Shown piece after piece: positions 18,401 to 26,989 of a stretch of DNA of 64,000 nucleotides. Origin of the DNA: an uncultured Desulfobacter sp. (GTDB taxonomy: Bacteria; Desulfobacterota; Desulfobacteria; Desulfobacterales; Desulfobacteraceae); NCBI RefSeq assembly GCF_963665355.1, contig NZ_OY762229.1, positions 5,208,001 through 5,272,000 on the forward strand. Direction: 5' to 3'. The translations under genes and the position numbers were made by a program. The notes under the pieces were generated by a model. It was not told the DNA's origin and made no database searches. It saw only the letters and a list, made by a program, of their open reading frames with translations. Positions within the stretch are counted from its first letter, which is position 1. Every line of letters begins with the position of its first letter.

Positions 18401-18792
18401 CGAAACCCAGTACCGGCCGCCCCGTGGTATTGATCGTAGAGAATAACCCGGACAATAGAACCACCATAAAGGCCATTCTGCCCAAAGGGTTAGATATTAA
18501 AGAGGCGGTAGATGGGCGTCAGGGTCTTGATATGGCAAGGGCGCTGATGCCGGATCTCATATTGTTGGACATGGCCCTGCCGAAAATGGATGGCCTTGAG
18601 GTTGTCTCAGCTTTAAAGCAGGATGATGGAACCAAAAGCATTCCTGTTGTGGCGCTAACGGCCATGGCCATGGCAGGAGACAGGCAGCGGATTCTTAAGG
18701 GGGGCTGCGATGATTATATTCCCAAACCCATAAACCCGGAAGCCCTGAGAAAAAAGGTGCGTTTCTGGCTGCAGACAGACCTGGAGGAGTAA
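15490..18792 (+). CDS. Hybrid histidine kinase: HAMP-GAF-HisKA-HATPase-REC-REC-REC
   Basis: A 1,100-residue kinase with CAGGAG upstream of the ATG. Order: transmembrane helix 1 (about 13-30), periplasmic four-helix-type sensor (31-185), transmembrane helix 2 (about 188-213), HAMP, GAF (about 270-425), coiled coil, HisKA with His483 in NISHELRTPLNSV, HATPase (DSGIGI, GTGLGLAIAH), then three receivers. Acceptor Asp residues are near 770 (LDVIMPEMDG), 889 (IDLIMPGMDG) and 1027 (LDMALPKMDG). All three receivers keep the Asp; the third has ENN in place of the usual DD pair. It ends two bases before the next kinase, so the two are coupled and may form a phosphorelay. Confidence 0.93.
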   Translation: MSLFDRLSLKNRMVVSFSLIIILFVALSVSTIHQIEVLNRLTVTLYTHPLQVSNAALEAKAGVLAMHRSMKDVSTARSQADIALAIEEVREKEAVVYKELALIKQYILGTAGKQLIENTIALFDGWKPIRLEVQDFVLKGDTASANMITRKKGADYVARLEKRMEELTRYARNKADGFMQDARKTQRQVYIYILTAIIIFMCLAITIGCLLSSSILGAIETFRKTISRITRTGELELATVRGNHEIAALADHFNRLIRRLKEQFWLQRMENELIHALSGDLGFEALLEKGCDHLCQSLKNCAGAIYTYDAQTTQCRLSYYYAVPQGSQFAELFDLGEGLVGQAAKDKKEIMLTRPTPEEASVKSGGQNQTPQDIMAIPMMYENHLFGVFEVAFFDPVDTPKQQYLLSAIRSLSVLLYAAKQNEQVTRLFDSSQKANEKLQTLNTEIEHQSGELTRKNIELEHQQKQVEEANRLKSEFLSNISHELRTPLNSVNALSRVLMTQAGEKLTPEENNYLEIIERNGKRLLALINNILDLSKIEAGKVELDCTRFSLEGVVDNIVESLSPLARNKNIRLDVRLPETLPQLESDEAKVHQILENIIANAVKFTERGGVSVSALERNGHVEITIEDSGIGISSKDLKTIFEEFRQSDGTTTRKYEGTGLGLAIAHKAVRLLGGDINVSSVVDQGSRFIVNLPVSPSRPSREPLPIHSLPAVPTRQWPSILIVDDDPKTRDLLSDAFQKQGYNTLTAATGRQALNYAKTHSLLAITLDVIMPEMDGWEVLSQLKKDPDTAEIPVIIVTVSDDRNTGFALGAVGYVNKPLDREQLLSEIRKIYPTLPSTVMLVDDNDTERNQAALWLTREGVQVMTANSAEQCLDLLESQKPDIMVIDLIMPGMDGFALIKAVRANPETTGIPVLVLTAKDLTPQEKKILTMNASTILLKSPECSEQLFEQINTILKNAIQPRVPRPVESKPSTGRPVVLIVENNPDNRTTIKAILPKGLDIKEAVDGRQGLDMARALMPDLILLDMALPKMDGLEVVSALKQDDGTKSIPVVALTAMAMAGDRQRILKGGCDDYIPKPINPEALRKKVRFWLQTDLEE

Positions 18793-18794
18793 CA

Positions 18795-20453
18795 ATGCCC
18801 TGTATTCTGGCCATCGATGACAACCAGGACAACCTGGTAACAATCAGCGTGCTGCTCAAGCTGTTGATCCCGAACAGTGACGTTATCACGGCATCTTCGG
18901 GTGAAGAAGGCATTCACAAAGCCATAATAGAACGTCCGGACACTATTTTGCTGGATATTCACATGCCGGGAATGGATGGGTTTGAAACCTGCCGTGAATT
19001 AAAAAAGATAGAGGCCACCGCCTTCATCCCCGTCATCATGCTTACCGCTGTCCGGACAGATTCAAAGAGCCGGGTGCGGGCCCTGGATATCGGGGCGGAT
19101 GCCTTTTTAACCAAGCCCATTGATGAAGCCGCACTTGCCGCCCAGGTTCGGGCGATGCTCAGGATAAAAAAGGCCGAAGACCGTCTCAGGGATGAGAACG
19201 CCCATCTTGAAGAACTGGTCAAAGAACGGGTGGCAGATCTCAGCCAGGCCAACGCGCAACTGGTCAGGGAAATGGAAGAAAGAAAGCAGGCGGAACAGGA
19301 AAAGAAAAAGTTGGAGCAGCAACTGATCCATGCCCAGAAACTGGAGTCCGTGGGCCGGCTTGCCGGGGGGATTGCCCATGAATTTAACAATATGCTCAGC
19401 ATTATTCTCGGATATTCAGAAATGATGCAGGAGGATATGACGCGCACTGATCCCAATTACCCCAAAGTGATCGAGATCAGTGCGGCAGCCAAACGTTCAG
19501 CAGATCTGACAGAGCAGTTGCTCGCCTTTGCCCGCAAGCAGACGGCATGCCCCCGGATTTTGGATTTAAACGAAACGGTGTCCAGGATGATGAATATGCT
19601 CCGGCGCTTGCTCAGAGAAGATATCCGGCTCAATTTTCTGCCCCATGACGATCCTGGCTTGGTCAAAATTGATCCAATCCAGCTGGATCAAATTTTGGTC
19701 AATCTGTGTATCAATGCCGGGGATGCCATCAACGGCGCCGGTCAAATTTCAATTGCAACGGAACATGTGACCATTGATGAACCGCAATTCGAGCAAGATT
19801 CCGATTTACCTGCCGGCCGCTATGTGAAACTGTCAGTCCGCGACACGGGGTGCGGTATGGATAAAAACATTATCCCCAATATCTTTGAACCTTTTTTTAC
19901 AACAAAAGAATCAGCCCATGGGTCAGGTTTAGGGCTTTCCACCGTTTATGGCATTGTCCGGCAGAACAACGGAAGTCTCTATGTATCCAGCGAGCCGGGT
20001 AAAGGCTCGACCTTTACAATTCTGCTTCCTGAGCATAAAAAACCGGATGGGCCTGACGCCTCCGATTGTGATCACAAAGTGCCGGACAGGAAAAATGCAA
20101 CCATCCTTCTGGTGGAGGACGAAAAAGCTCTGCTTGATTTAGGCCGCCAGATGCTTGAGCAAATGGGATATTCAGTACTATGGACACATTCACCCAAAGA
20201 GGCGCTTGACATCGCTGCCGGGCATCCAGATCAGATTCAACTACTTATCACAGATGTTATCATGCCTGAAATGAATGGCTATGATCTTGCCGTCGCATTG
20301 AAAAAAAAACATCCCCATATCCAATGTCTCTATGTGTCAGGATATCCGGAAGAGGTGCTTTCTGCCAACAAAATACTGGAGGAGGGAACTCATTTTCTTC
20401 CCAAACCATACAGGAAAGAAGATCTGAAACGTGTGCTTGAAAATTTTTTTTAA
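18795..20453 (+). CDS. Hybrid kinase: REC-HisKA-HATPase-REC
   Basis: A 552-residue cytoplasmic protein with GGAGGAG upstream. The N-terminal receiver has Asp54 in LLDIHMPGMDG. A coiled coil (about 125-180) leads to HisKA with His195 in GGIAHEFNN and an HATPase (DTGCGMD, FEPFFTTKE, GSGLGLSTVYG). The C-terminal receiver has Asp487 in LLITDVIMPEMNG. It has no membrane segment. Its input is most simply the phosphoryl group from the membrane kinase just upstream, which would make the pair a multi-step relay. No DNA-binding output domain is encoded nearby. Confidence 0.92.
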   Translation: MPCILAIDDNQDNLVTISVLLKLLIPNSDVITASSGEEGIHKAIIERPDTILLDIHMPGMDGFETCRELKKIEATAFIPVIMLTAVRTDSKSRVRALDIGADAFLTKPIDEAALAAQVRAMLRIKKAEDRLRDENAHLEELVKERVADLSQANAQLVREMEERKQAEQEKKKLEQQLIHAQKLESVGRLAGGIAHEFNNMLSIILGYSEMMQEDMTRTDPNYPKVIEISAAAKRSADLTEQLLAFARKQTACPRILDLNETVSRMMNMLRRLLREDIRLNFLPHDDPGLVKIDPIQLDQILVNLCINAGDAINGAGQISIATEHVTIDEPQFEQDSDLPAGRYVKLSVRDTGCGMDKNIIPNIFEPFFTTKESAHGSGLGLSTVYGIVRQNNGSLYVSSEPGKGSTFTILLPEHKKPDGPDASDCDHKVPDRKNATILLVEDEKALLDLGRQMLEQMGYSVLWTHSPKEALDIAAGHPDQIQLLITDVIMPEMNGYDLAVALKKKHPHIQCLYVSGYPEEVLSANKILEEGTHFLPKPYRKEDLKRVLENFF

Positions 20454-20548
20454 AACCGGATAAAACCTGATAGGTGTGAAAAAAGAATACAGGTGCATCC
20501 CTTAGATTTCCGTACTCCGGTATTTATCAAATGAAGGTCATGCCCTTT

Positions 20549-21193
20549 CTATTTTTTCTCACTGGCCTTTTCAAGATCTGCCACAAGGGTTGAAGCTATG
20601 GGGTCTGCATATCTTAAAACATCACAATCACAGCTAAACATAAAGTCATTTTTCAGACCTGTGGATTTGGTTATTGAGCCTTTCCAAAGAATTTCTCCGG
20701 TTTCGATCTCAATGGCCTTAACAGAAAAACTGATAGTTGTGCATTTGGTTGGTTTATCGGGCTTTTCTTTGTCTTTAAACTCAGCATTGGCAAAGGCCCT
20801 TATCATCCCAATAACAATTGCATCTGAATTGGTTAATTTTCCGATCTCTTTTAGCTGGTCCTCATCCACATTGCCGGTATACGAAAATTGCATTTCATCA
20901 AGAACTTTTTTTATTTTAGGCCGCTCTACGATTTTAGCCCCGGTTTTAAGCAAAGCTGTCTCAAAGGCATCCAGCATCACATCAGTGACCATGAAATTAA
21001 TATCTGCCCTTTGGGCCTGTTTTGTGCGAATATCTGAAAATGGCAAAATAGCGTAGGTATTCTGTTTTATGGAGTGTATTTTGGGACTGACCACTACGGT
21101 TTTTGACTTTCCGAACATTGCACATCCCCCAAACATTACACATCCCATTGACATAAAACAGATCAGAACCACCCAGAAGATATTTTTTTTCAT
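20549..21193 (-). CDS. CsgG/LpoB-like outer-membrane lipoprotein
   Basis: A 214-residue lipoprotein: MKKNIFWVVLICFMSMGC shows a lipobox-type end, with further Cys at 24. The mature part has the CsgG-like fold pattern: YAILPFSDIRTKQAQRAD, ALLKTGAKIVERPKIKKVLDEMQF, and LTNSDAIVIGMIRA. Related proteins act in curli or polysaccharide export, peptidoglycan synthase activation, or flagellar outer-membrane functions. Nothing around it indicates which. It is transcribed toward the hybrid kinases. Confidence 0.75.
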   Translation of the reverse strand: MKKNIFWVVLICFMSMGCVMFGGCAMFGKSKTVVVSPKIHSIKQNTYAILPFSDIRTKQAQRADINFMVTDVMLDAFETALLKTGAKIVERPKIKKVLDEMQFSYTGNVDEDQLKEIGKLTNSDAIVIGMIRAFANAEFKDKEKPDKPTKCTTISFSVKAIEIETGEILWKGSITKSTGLKNDFMFSCDCDVLRYADPIASTLVADLEKASEKK

Positions 21194-21495
21194 AACCTTT
21201 CCCTGAATAATTAGTGTTTGGACGGATTGTCAGAAAAGCGCATACTCCCCTGACGAGCCGCCCAAACACGGATTTCCGTTCGGGCACCAATTAATGAACG
21301 ATACGTCTATTTGGCCTAAATAATAGCTACACATAGCGTACAATCCCTTACTTTACAAATAATAAAAACTTTTTTGTCCTGGAAAATTGCATCTCTTAAA
21401 ATCTTGCGGGGGAAGCAGTATGCCAATACAATGGCACGTATAAGCACTCATTTTTGATCACCCCATGGACAATGACACCAAACGGGTTGGAAGAT

Positions 21496-22506
21496 ATGAA
21501 AACAAAAAAGAATTGCCGGGAAATGAAATTGATCATCCTGTTAGCGATTACTGCCGCCATGATTTACGGCTGCACCGTTTCCACGACAAAAAGCGCCACC
21601 AAAGGCGGCTGCACCATGAAAAAGAAACTGGACATCCGGGTCATGGGGGCCCGCCGTTATTTTCTTCTGCATTTGCCCCAGGGGTACAACCCCGACAGGA
21701 AAATACCTCTGGTCATCGTCCTGCATGGGGCTTTCAGCACCCCCGTGCAAATGGAAAAACAGACCGGTTTCAGCACGCTTTCAGACAAATTTGATTTTCT
21801 TGTGGCCTATCCTTCGGGGGCCTATGGCTTGTTTGGCTATTTAAAACACTGGAATGCCGGGCATTGCTGTGGAAAGGCCGCAAAGGACAATCTGGACGAT
21901 GTCGGTTTTTTACTGGCAGTCATGGATGATATTCAGGCTCAATTCCCTTTTGATACGAGCAGGGTGTATATGGTGGGTTTTTCCAACGGTGGAATGCTCA
22001 CCTATCGCTTTGCCGCGGAGTATCCGGACCGGCTGGCCGCAGCAGCAGTCTTGGGTGCAGCTATTGGGGGACAAGCAGATGCTGAAACACCCTTGTGGAT
22101 GCCCCCGAAACCCGCATTCCCCCTGCCCCTGATTGTCTTTCATGCCAAGGATGATCAAAATGTCCCCTATGACGGAGGCATCAGTCCACGAAAACGCGGA
22201 GAGCGCACATATACGCCGGTGGCCCAGGCCATAGACTTCTGGGTGAAAAACAATCATTGCCCGGATGAGCCCAGAACAGAAACACTTTGCCGCGACCAGG
22301 TCACAAAAACAAAGTGTGCCGACCCGGTCCATGATAATGATATTGAGCTGTATACCATGGATAAATGGGGACACAGATGGCCCGGGAGGTATTTTACAAG
22401 CCGGCTGAGCCAGGAAGATCCCTTAAAAGATTTCGCTTTTGAGCAGATCATATGGTCTTTTTTTCAAAACCGGCACAGACAGACAAATAGTCTATTGAGT
22501 CGTTGA
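21496..22506 (+). CDS. Lipoprotein esterase, PHB-depolymerase/feruloyl-esterase type
   Basis: About 336 residues. The leader MKLIILLAITAAMIYGC is a lipoprotein signal (Cys lipidated). The hydrolase opens with RRYFLLHLPQGY and PLVIVLHGAF (oxyanion). The nucleophile is in VGFSNGGMLTYR, the acid in KDDQNVPYDGG, and the His in GHRWPG. These are the LpqC/esterase_PHB hallmarks; substrates range from polyhydroxybutyrate oligomers to feruloyl esters. Cysteine pairs near 115 and 270-285 may form disulfides. The start is uncertain: 21496 has GGAAG close upstream, while 21523 would start directly at the signal peptide. Confidence 0.8.
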   Translation: MKTKKNCREMKLIILLAITAAMIYGCTVSTTKSATKGGCTMKKKLDIRVMGARRYFLLHLPQGYNPDRKIPLVIVLHGAFSTPVQMEKQTGFSTLSDKFDFLVAYPSGAYGLFGYLKHWNAGHCCGKAAKDNLDDVGFLLAVMDDIQAQFPFDTSRVYMVGFSNGGMLTYRFAAEYPDRLAAAAVLGAAIGGQADAETPLWMPPKPAFPLPLIVFHAKDDQNVPYDGGISPRKRGERTYTPVAQAIDFWVKNNHCPDEPRTETLCRDQVTKTKCADPVHDNDIELYTMDKWGHRWPGRYFTSRLSQEDPLKDFAFEQIIWSFFQNRHRQTNSLLSR

Positions 22507-22639
22507 TCTAATCCAGACTTAATCTCAATCTAATTTCTGGTAGTGGAAACTGACATGGGGCCAGGGTTATGATCTGCCGGAAAACAAATTTTGCCGGGAA
22601 GCTATGGCGGGCAGGAGGTGAGCCTTACGTTCGGTAGGA

Positions 22640-23107
22640 GCCCTGTTCAAGCATTCGGGTCACACAGACAGATTCCTCCAAGACCTTTTCGGTCCAGTTG
22701 AAGTCCAGGGGATATACATCAGTTTTGTAACCTGGATGGAGAACCAACTGATGGTTGCACAATCCCTGGGAGTGAGCGCCATCGGAATGCCTATTTGTTC
22801 GGATATTCTCGAATCCCTATATGGCATTGGTAAAGCCCATGGTACCGGAGAAATAAAAGATGCCAACAGAATTGCGCTCCGGTTACCTTCATATTGCGGA
22901 GAGCTATCCGATGATGCAGCAAAGATGGTCATGGGGGTATCGGTAAAACAGCAACAAGAAATCGAGAAAAAAATTATTTTTTTTAACTCGGCAACGTCGG
23001 AAGGTGCTGCCGAATCCGAGCACAATCACAACTCTTCTTACCAGAGAGAGCAACCAGTATTTATCACTATTGCCGATGCCAAAAGTTGGAGAAAACAGGA
23101 CATTTAG
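22640..23107 (+). pseudogene. Probable transposase C-terminal remnant
   Basis: An open frame with no proper start reads RFLQDLFGPVEVQG, WMENQLMVAQSLG, then CSDILESLYGIGKAHG and RLPSYCGELSDDAAKMV. The S-D-I-x-E-S-L-x-G pattern followed by a cysteine-bearing helix resembles the end of DDE transposases, where the Glu is catalytic. The N-terminal two thirds and any terminal inverted repeats were not found. It directly abuts an EAL fragment, so it may have been part of an insertion that broke that gene. Confidence 0.45.
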
Positions 23108-23262
23108 ACACCCCAGATCTGGACCGGTTTAAAAATGTCAATGACTCCTTTGAAACCGAACTGAGAAAAGCGCTGGATCTCGGCGAACTTATGTTGTATT
23201 TTCAACCCATTATAAATATTGAATCTAAAGCCATGGAAGGATCTATGCAGCTTTATAAATGA
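23098..23262 (+). pseudogene. EAL-domain gene fragment
   Basis: The frame reads FKNVNDSFETELRKALDLGE, then LMLYFQPIINIESKAMEGS, the first 40 or so residues of an EAL (cyclic-di-GMP phosphodiesterase) domain. The E-A-L motif itself should follow but is replaced by a stop after MQLYK. No upstream GGDEF part remains. This is a non-functional remnant. Confidence 0.6.
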
Positions 23263-23292
23263 TTGTAGTAAAATTAACTTTTAAACAGGCTC

Positions 23293-24375
23293 TTAACCAC
23301 AGGTCAAACCCAAACAGTCCGGGCAGCTGATGTGCAGATTAGGGCACAATCCCATTGCATAGGTACCGGCACCGCAGGTGTGGCAGACCACCGGATCCAT
23401 ATCCTTGGTCACAGGATTGTATGTCAGGGTAAAATCCCTACTGTTGCGCCCGGATATGAGCCGGGCAAACACTGCTACACAGGCAGAAGTCAAGTACAGC
23501 GCAGCGGCCGGTTTAAACTCAATACGGATGCCGTACTTATTGAGCAGATCCTTTTTCTTGGCGGCAAGTTCAGCTGGTATCATGGCTATTTTTTCTTCCC
23601 TTTCCCTGGCCAGATCCGGAGAAATACCGCCTCTGCCAAGATTTTGGCGCATCTCCTCTTCAAGGGCCTGGTAATATGCATCAAGACTTGCCGTATCCCT
23701 GTTAAACCGCCGGTTCATGCTCTCCACAAACGAACCCAGCCGCTCTTTCACCAGGACTTGTCCATATTGGGAGACAATTGTACCTATCGTTTCAACTTCC
23801 TTTTCGTTCACCTCCCGGCCCTTATCAAGGATGAACTCCTTTTGAACATGGGAAAGTCCCTGAGCCATGCCCGGAATAACCGCGCCGGTCTCCAGGTTGA
23901 CGCAGATCTCCACAAGGCCTTGTTTTATCTCATCGCTTTGGGCGGTATACCGGCAGGTTAGTATCAGATACCGGGTCCTTGCTTCACCGGTCTTCATCAC
24001 CCGGATCTTGGACTTATGGAATTGAAACCGGTTTTCGATCAGCCGGTCAAACCCCTGGGTTTTGATATAATCAAATTTCAGTTCGGCCCGGGCAAAGGGT
24101 GGTGATTCTCCTGCCAGGGTGAGCATCCGGTCAAGAAACGGCGTATGCAGCTGCACGGCATGGACTTTTGACCGCCCCTGGACCACAACCTCCTCAGGCC
24201 CCACCCGGAAAAACTCATCCGTACCAAGGGTTTGGGCCACTGCCTCGGGCAGCAGGATATCCCGGGTTAGCCCCCGTTCCTCCACCACCCCGCCCCGGGC
24301 TTTAAAAAACCGGCAAGCAAAATCCATGACATCAATTTGTTCGTGTCTGTCCTGGTCATATCCATTAGAGTTCAT
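23293..24375 (-). CDS. Hypothetical zinc-knuckle partner of the SNF2 helicase
   Basis: About 360 residues from the ATG at 24375, which overlaps the end of the helicase gene by 11 bases, a sign of translational coupling. The C-terminus carries four cysteines arranged as two pairs (CHTCGAGTYAMGLCPNL and CPDC), a likely zinc site. The centre has a helical segment (EKEVETIGTIVSQYGQVLVK) and a coiled-coil region (about 235-290). I recognise no family. Because it is cotranscribed and overlapping with a SNF2 enzyme, it is probably a dedicated partner, for example a substrate adaptor. Confidence 0.75.
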   Translation of the reverse strand: MNSNGYDQDRHEQIDVMDFACRFFKARGGVVEERGLTRDILLPEAVAQTLGTDEFFRVGPEEVVVQGRSKVHAVQLHTPFLDRMLTLAGESPPFARAELKFDYIKTQGFDRLIENRFQFHKSKIRVMKTGEARTRYLILTCRYTAQSDEIKQGLVEICVNLETGAVIPGMAQGLSHVQKEFILDKGREVNEKEVETIGTIVSQYGQVLVKERLGSFVESMNRRFNRDTASLDAYYQALEEEMRQNLGRGGISPDLAREREEKIAMIPAELAAKKKDLLNKYGIRIEFKPAAALYLTSACVAVFARLISGRNSRDFTLTYNPVTKDMDPVVCHTCGAGTYAMGLCPNLHISCPDCLGLTCG

Positions 24376-26743
24376 AGCTGTCTCCAAAAAGCTTGCCGTC
24401 CAGTTCCCGTGTTTTCTCATACCCTGTCTTGGCCCGTTTCAGTTTTGTGCCCAGCTTGGCAAAGGACTGGTCCCGCTCTTCCAGGCTTTGTGAATCCACC
24501 CAGATGTCGCAGACCATATCCGAAAACTCCTTTTCCCCTGTCACCCTGCCCAGGATCATGTCAATCTCTCCGATGACCATTTCAAACATATTGATTTTCC
24601 GGTCCAGGATATCCAGGATGTAATCCTCTATGGAGCCCTGGGCACAAAAATTATAGATCTGCACCTGCTTTTCCTGGCCGATGCGGTGGATACGGCCGAT
24701 GCGCTGTTCAATTTTCATGGGATTCCAGGGCAGATCATAGTTGACCATCCGGGAACAAAACTGGATATTGCGCCCCTCCCCGCCGATTTCCGTGGTGACC
24801 AGTACCTGGACATCTTCTTTGAATGACTGGATAGCCGCATCCTTCAGCTCATTGGCCATGCCTCCGTGAAAAAGAACAAATGAAATATCGTTCCATTCCA
24901 AAAATTCAGCCAGATACTCGAGGGTCGCCGTATATTTTACAAAAACAAGGAGTTTTTCACTATCTGCCTTCACCAGCTTTAGCAGTGCCATGTTTTTAGG
25001 GGTATCCGCCGTTGTCCGGCACAGATTTCGAACGGCTTTGATTTCATTTTCAATCTCCAGCAGCCAGGACCGATTTTCAAGCATCCGGTCCAGACTGCCC
25101 TCCACGGCCTTGGGGGATGATCCGGCCTGGGCCAGCAGGTTTTTAATCATCAGTTTGGCCCGCCCCGTTTTCTGATCGTTGAGCAGGTGTAAAAGATTCT
25201 GAAGCCGCTCATAAAAAGCAGACTCGCCCGCTGTGGGGGCAATGCGGATAGTGCTGGCAAACCTGGGCGGGATATGGATTCCTGCCAGGGCCCGGGTATT
25301 CCGGATCATCACCTGGCTCAGCAGGTGTTTGAGCATTTCTCTGTTCTGGGGGTCTGTGGGGTCTCCACGCTTCATGAACCGTTCTCTGAAGGATGTGGCC
25401 GTTTCCAACTGTCCCGGTTTAAGCAGGGTGATCAGGTTGTACAGTTCCATGAGATTGTTTTCCACGGGCGTGGCTGTGAGCAAAAGGATAAATTTTTTCT
25501 TCAAGGCATTGACCAGCTTAAAATTCAGCGTGGATTTATTTTTCAGGTGATGGGCCTCATCAACAATCACCATGTCGTACTCCCGGCTGGTGATCAGATT
25601 CCAGTTCTTTTTTGATTTTGCCTGGTTAATGGATGCCACCACAATGTTTTGTTCCCAGAAACCGCTGTCCCCGGATTTGAACTCCGGGCTGTCGGTTGAC
25701 TGTACCCTGAGGTTGAATTTGGATGCCATTTCTGTCTGCCACTGGGACACCAGAGGGGTAGGCGTTAGAATCAGCGCTGTTTTCACCATGCCCCGGCGCA
25801 AATATTCCGACAGGATGATCAGCGCCTCAATTGTTTTGCCCAGCCCCACCTCATCGGAAAGAAGCGCCCGTCCCCTGAATTGTTTGAGCACCTTTTTGGC
25901 GGTCTCCTCCTGGTACCAGAACGATGTAATTTCCGTAAGACCAGGCAGGCAGATCAGGGTTTCAAAGGACTCCGCAAACCGGATTTTATGACTCATCAGC
26001 GCCAGTTCATACAGATCAGGCCCTGCTGTTTCAGTTTCAGCCAGAGCCCTGACAAACGCATCTTTGTCAATGTTCACGGTTACAGGAACTGATGCCGATT
26101 TTTCAACTGCCTTGTCTTTGTAAGGCTGAGCAACGGATGATCCAGGTGCGGGCGGCCCCGGGGCAAACTTTTCCCCAGGCTCTGGAAGGCCTGTTTCAGC
26201 AGGGTTGTCCCGTTGCATGTAAATTTCCGCCATCTGCCGCATGGCTTGCTCACGTCTCTGGGCTGCGGCAATCTGTTCTTTACAATATCTAATGATATCT
26301 TTAACGTTGGCTTTTTTCCTGCGTTTATCGTCAAGGTGAAGTTGTGTAAAATTTTGGAGCAGGTCTTCAGCGGTTTTCAGGCAACTGTCATATTTTTCCA
26401 GATTCACAAGAAAAATGATCCGGTTATAACGCATTAAATCTGATAATTTCCCAATTTTCTCAAGGCAGTCCAGGGCGTCGAGCTGCACCTTCTGGTCGTT
26501 ACACGACGCACCGATCTGCCCCATAAAGAGGATTACCTCCTCTTCTTTGGGAAGCAGCTTCACGGCTTTTTGTATGAAGGCGAGCGCCTTGGAAAGATTA
26601 TTGATATCATGATAATAAATGGCGTCTTCATAGTAGAGCCATCCTTTATCAGCGGCGGCCTGCCCGGCCTTGACCCGCCTGGCCTGGGCCTGCTTTTGCT
26701 TGCGTTTCTGTTTGCGCTTTTCCTCTTTTGATTTTGCCAACAT
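24365..26743 (-). CDS. SNF2/RapA-like helicase with N-terminal TPR region
   Basis: About 792 residues. A Lys/Arg-rich start and TPR-like repeats (about 30-140) precede a variable linker. The SNF2 core starts near 300: LLSDEVGLGKTIEA (Walker A, DEVGLGKT), LILTPTPLVSQW, VDEAHHLKN (DEAH box), LLTATPVENN, then in the second lobe LVTTEIGGEGRNIQF and EQRIGRIHRIGQ (motif VI). Such enzymes use ATP to move along double-stranded DNA or displace proteins; RapA recycles RNA polymerase. The N-terminal TPR region and the coupled zinc-protein partner are not in RapA. The start is uncertain: a TTG at 26782 also opens the frame, but a hairpin overlaps it. Confidence 0.88.
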   Translation of the reverse strand: MLAKSKEEKRKQKRKQKQAQARRVKAGQAAADKGWLYYEDAIYYHDINNLSKALAFIQKAVKLLPKEEEVILFMGQIGASCNDQKVQLDALDCLEKIGKLSDLMRYNRIIFLVNLEKYDSCLKTAEDLLQNFTQLHLDDKRRKKANVKDIIRYCKEQIAAAQRREQAMRQMAEIYMQRDNPAETGLPEPGEKFAPGPPAPGSSVAQPYKDKAVEKSASVPVTVNIDKDAFVRALAETETAGPDLYELALMSHKIRFAESFETLICLPGLTEITSFWYQEETAKKVLKQFRGRALLSDEVGLGKTIEALIILSEYLRRGMVKTALILTPTPLVSQWQTEMASKFNLRVQSTDSPEFKSGDSGFWEQNIVVASINQAKSKKNWNLITSREYDMVIVDEAHHLKNKSTLNFKLVNALKKKFILLLTATPVENNLMELYNLITLLKPGQLETATSFRERFMKRGDPTDPQNREMLKHLLSQVMIRNTRALAGIHIPPRFASTIRIAPTAGESAFYERLQNLLHLLNDQKTGRAKLMIKNLLAQAGSSPKAVEGSLDRMLENRSWLLEIENEIKAVRNLCRTTADTPKNMALLKLVKADSEKLLVFVKYTATLEYLAEFLEWNDISFVLFHGGMANELKDAAIQSFKEDVQVLVTTEIGGEGRNIQFCSRMVNYDLPWNPMKIEQRIGRIHRIGQEKQVQIYNFCAQGSIEDYILDILDRKINMFEMVIGEIDMILGRVTGEKEFSDMVCDIWVDSQSLEERDQSFAKLGTKLKRAKTGYEKTRELDGKLFGDSYEL

Positions 26744-26760
26744 TCCCCCTGTTTTTTCTT

Positions 26761-26780
26761 GGCCGTCATTGCTGACGGCC
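26761..26780. promoter_or_regulatory. Perfect 8-bp hairpin at the 5' edge of the SNF2 gene
   Basis: GGCCGTCA and TGACGGCC flank a four-base loop. On the minus strand it lies 18 bases upstream of the likely start codon and could limit translation or bind a regulator. Confidence 0.4.
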
Positions 26781-26875
26781 AATTTTGTAAAACCCCAGAT
26801 GAAAATGATATATACTCATATAAATTTGAAATCAAATATCGATGCATGGCGGCCCAAGATTCAGTTTTTATAAAA

Positions 26876-26903
26876 TTGACAAAAGGATCGAGAATAATAT
26901 ATT
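26876..26903 (+). promoter_or_regulatory. Sigma-70-type promoter for potABCD
   Basis: TTGACA at 26876-26881 and TATATT at 26898-26903, spaced 16 bases, lie 87 bases upstream of the potA start. No other good pair was seen in the interval between the divergent SNF2 and pot genes. Confidence 0.5.
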
Positions 26904-26989
26904 TTGGACTTCGTTATTCGCAGGCAAAAAAAGCTATGCCACTGTAACCTTAATACAAATCCATACAAATACAGACAAAGGAGATGCTG

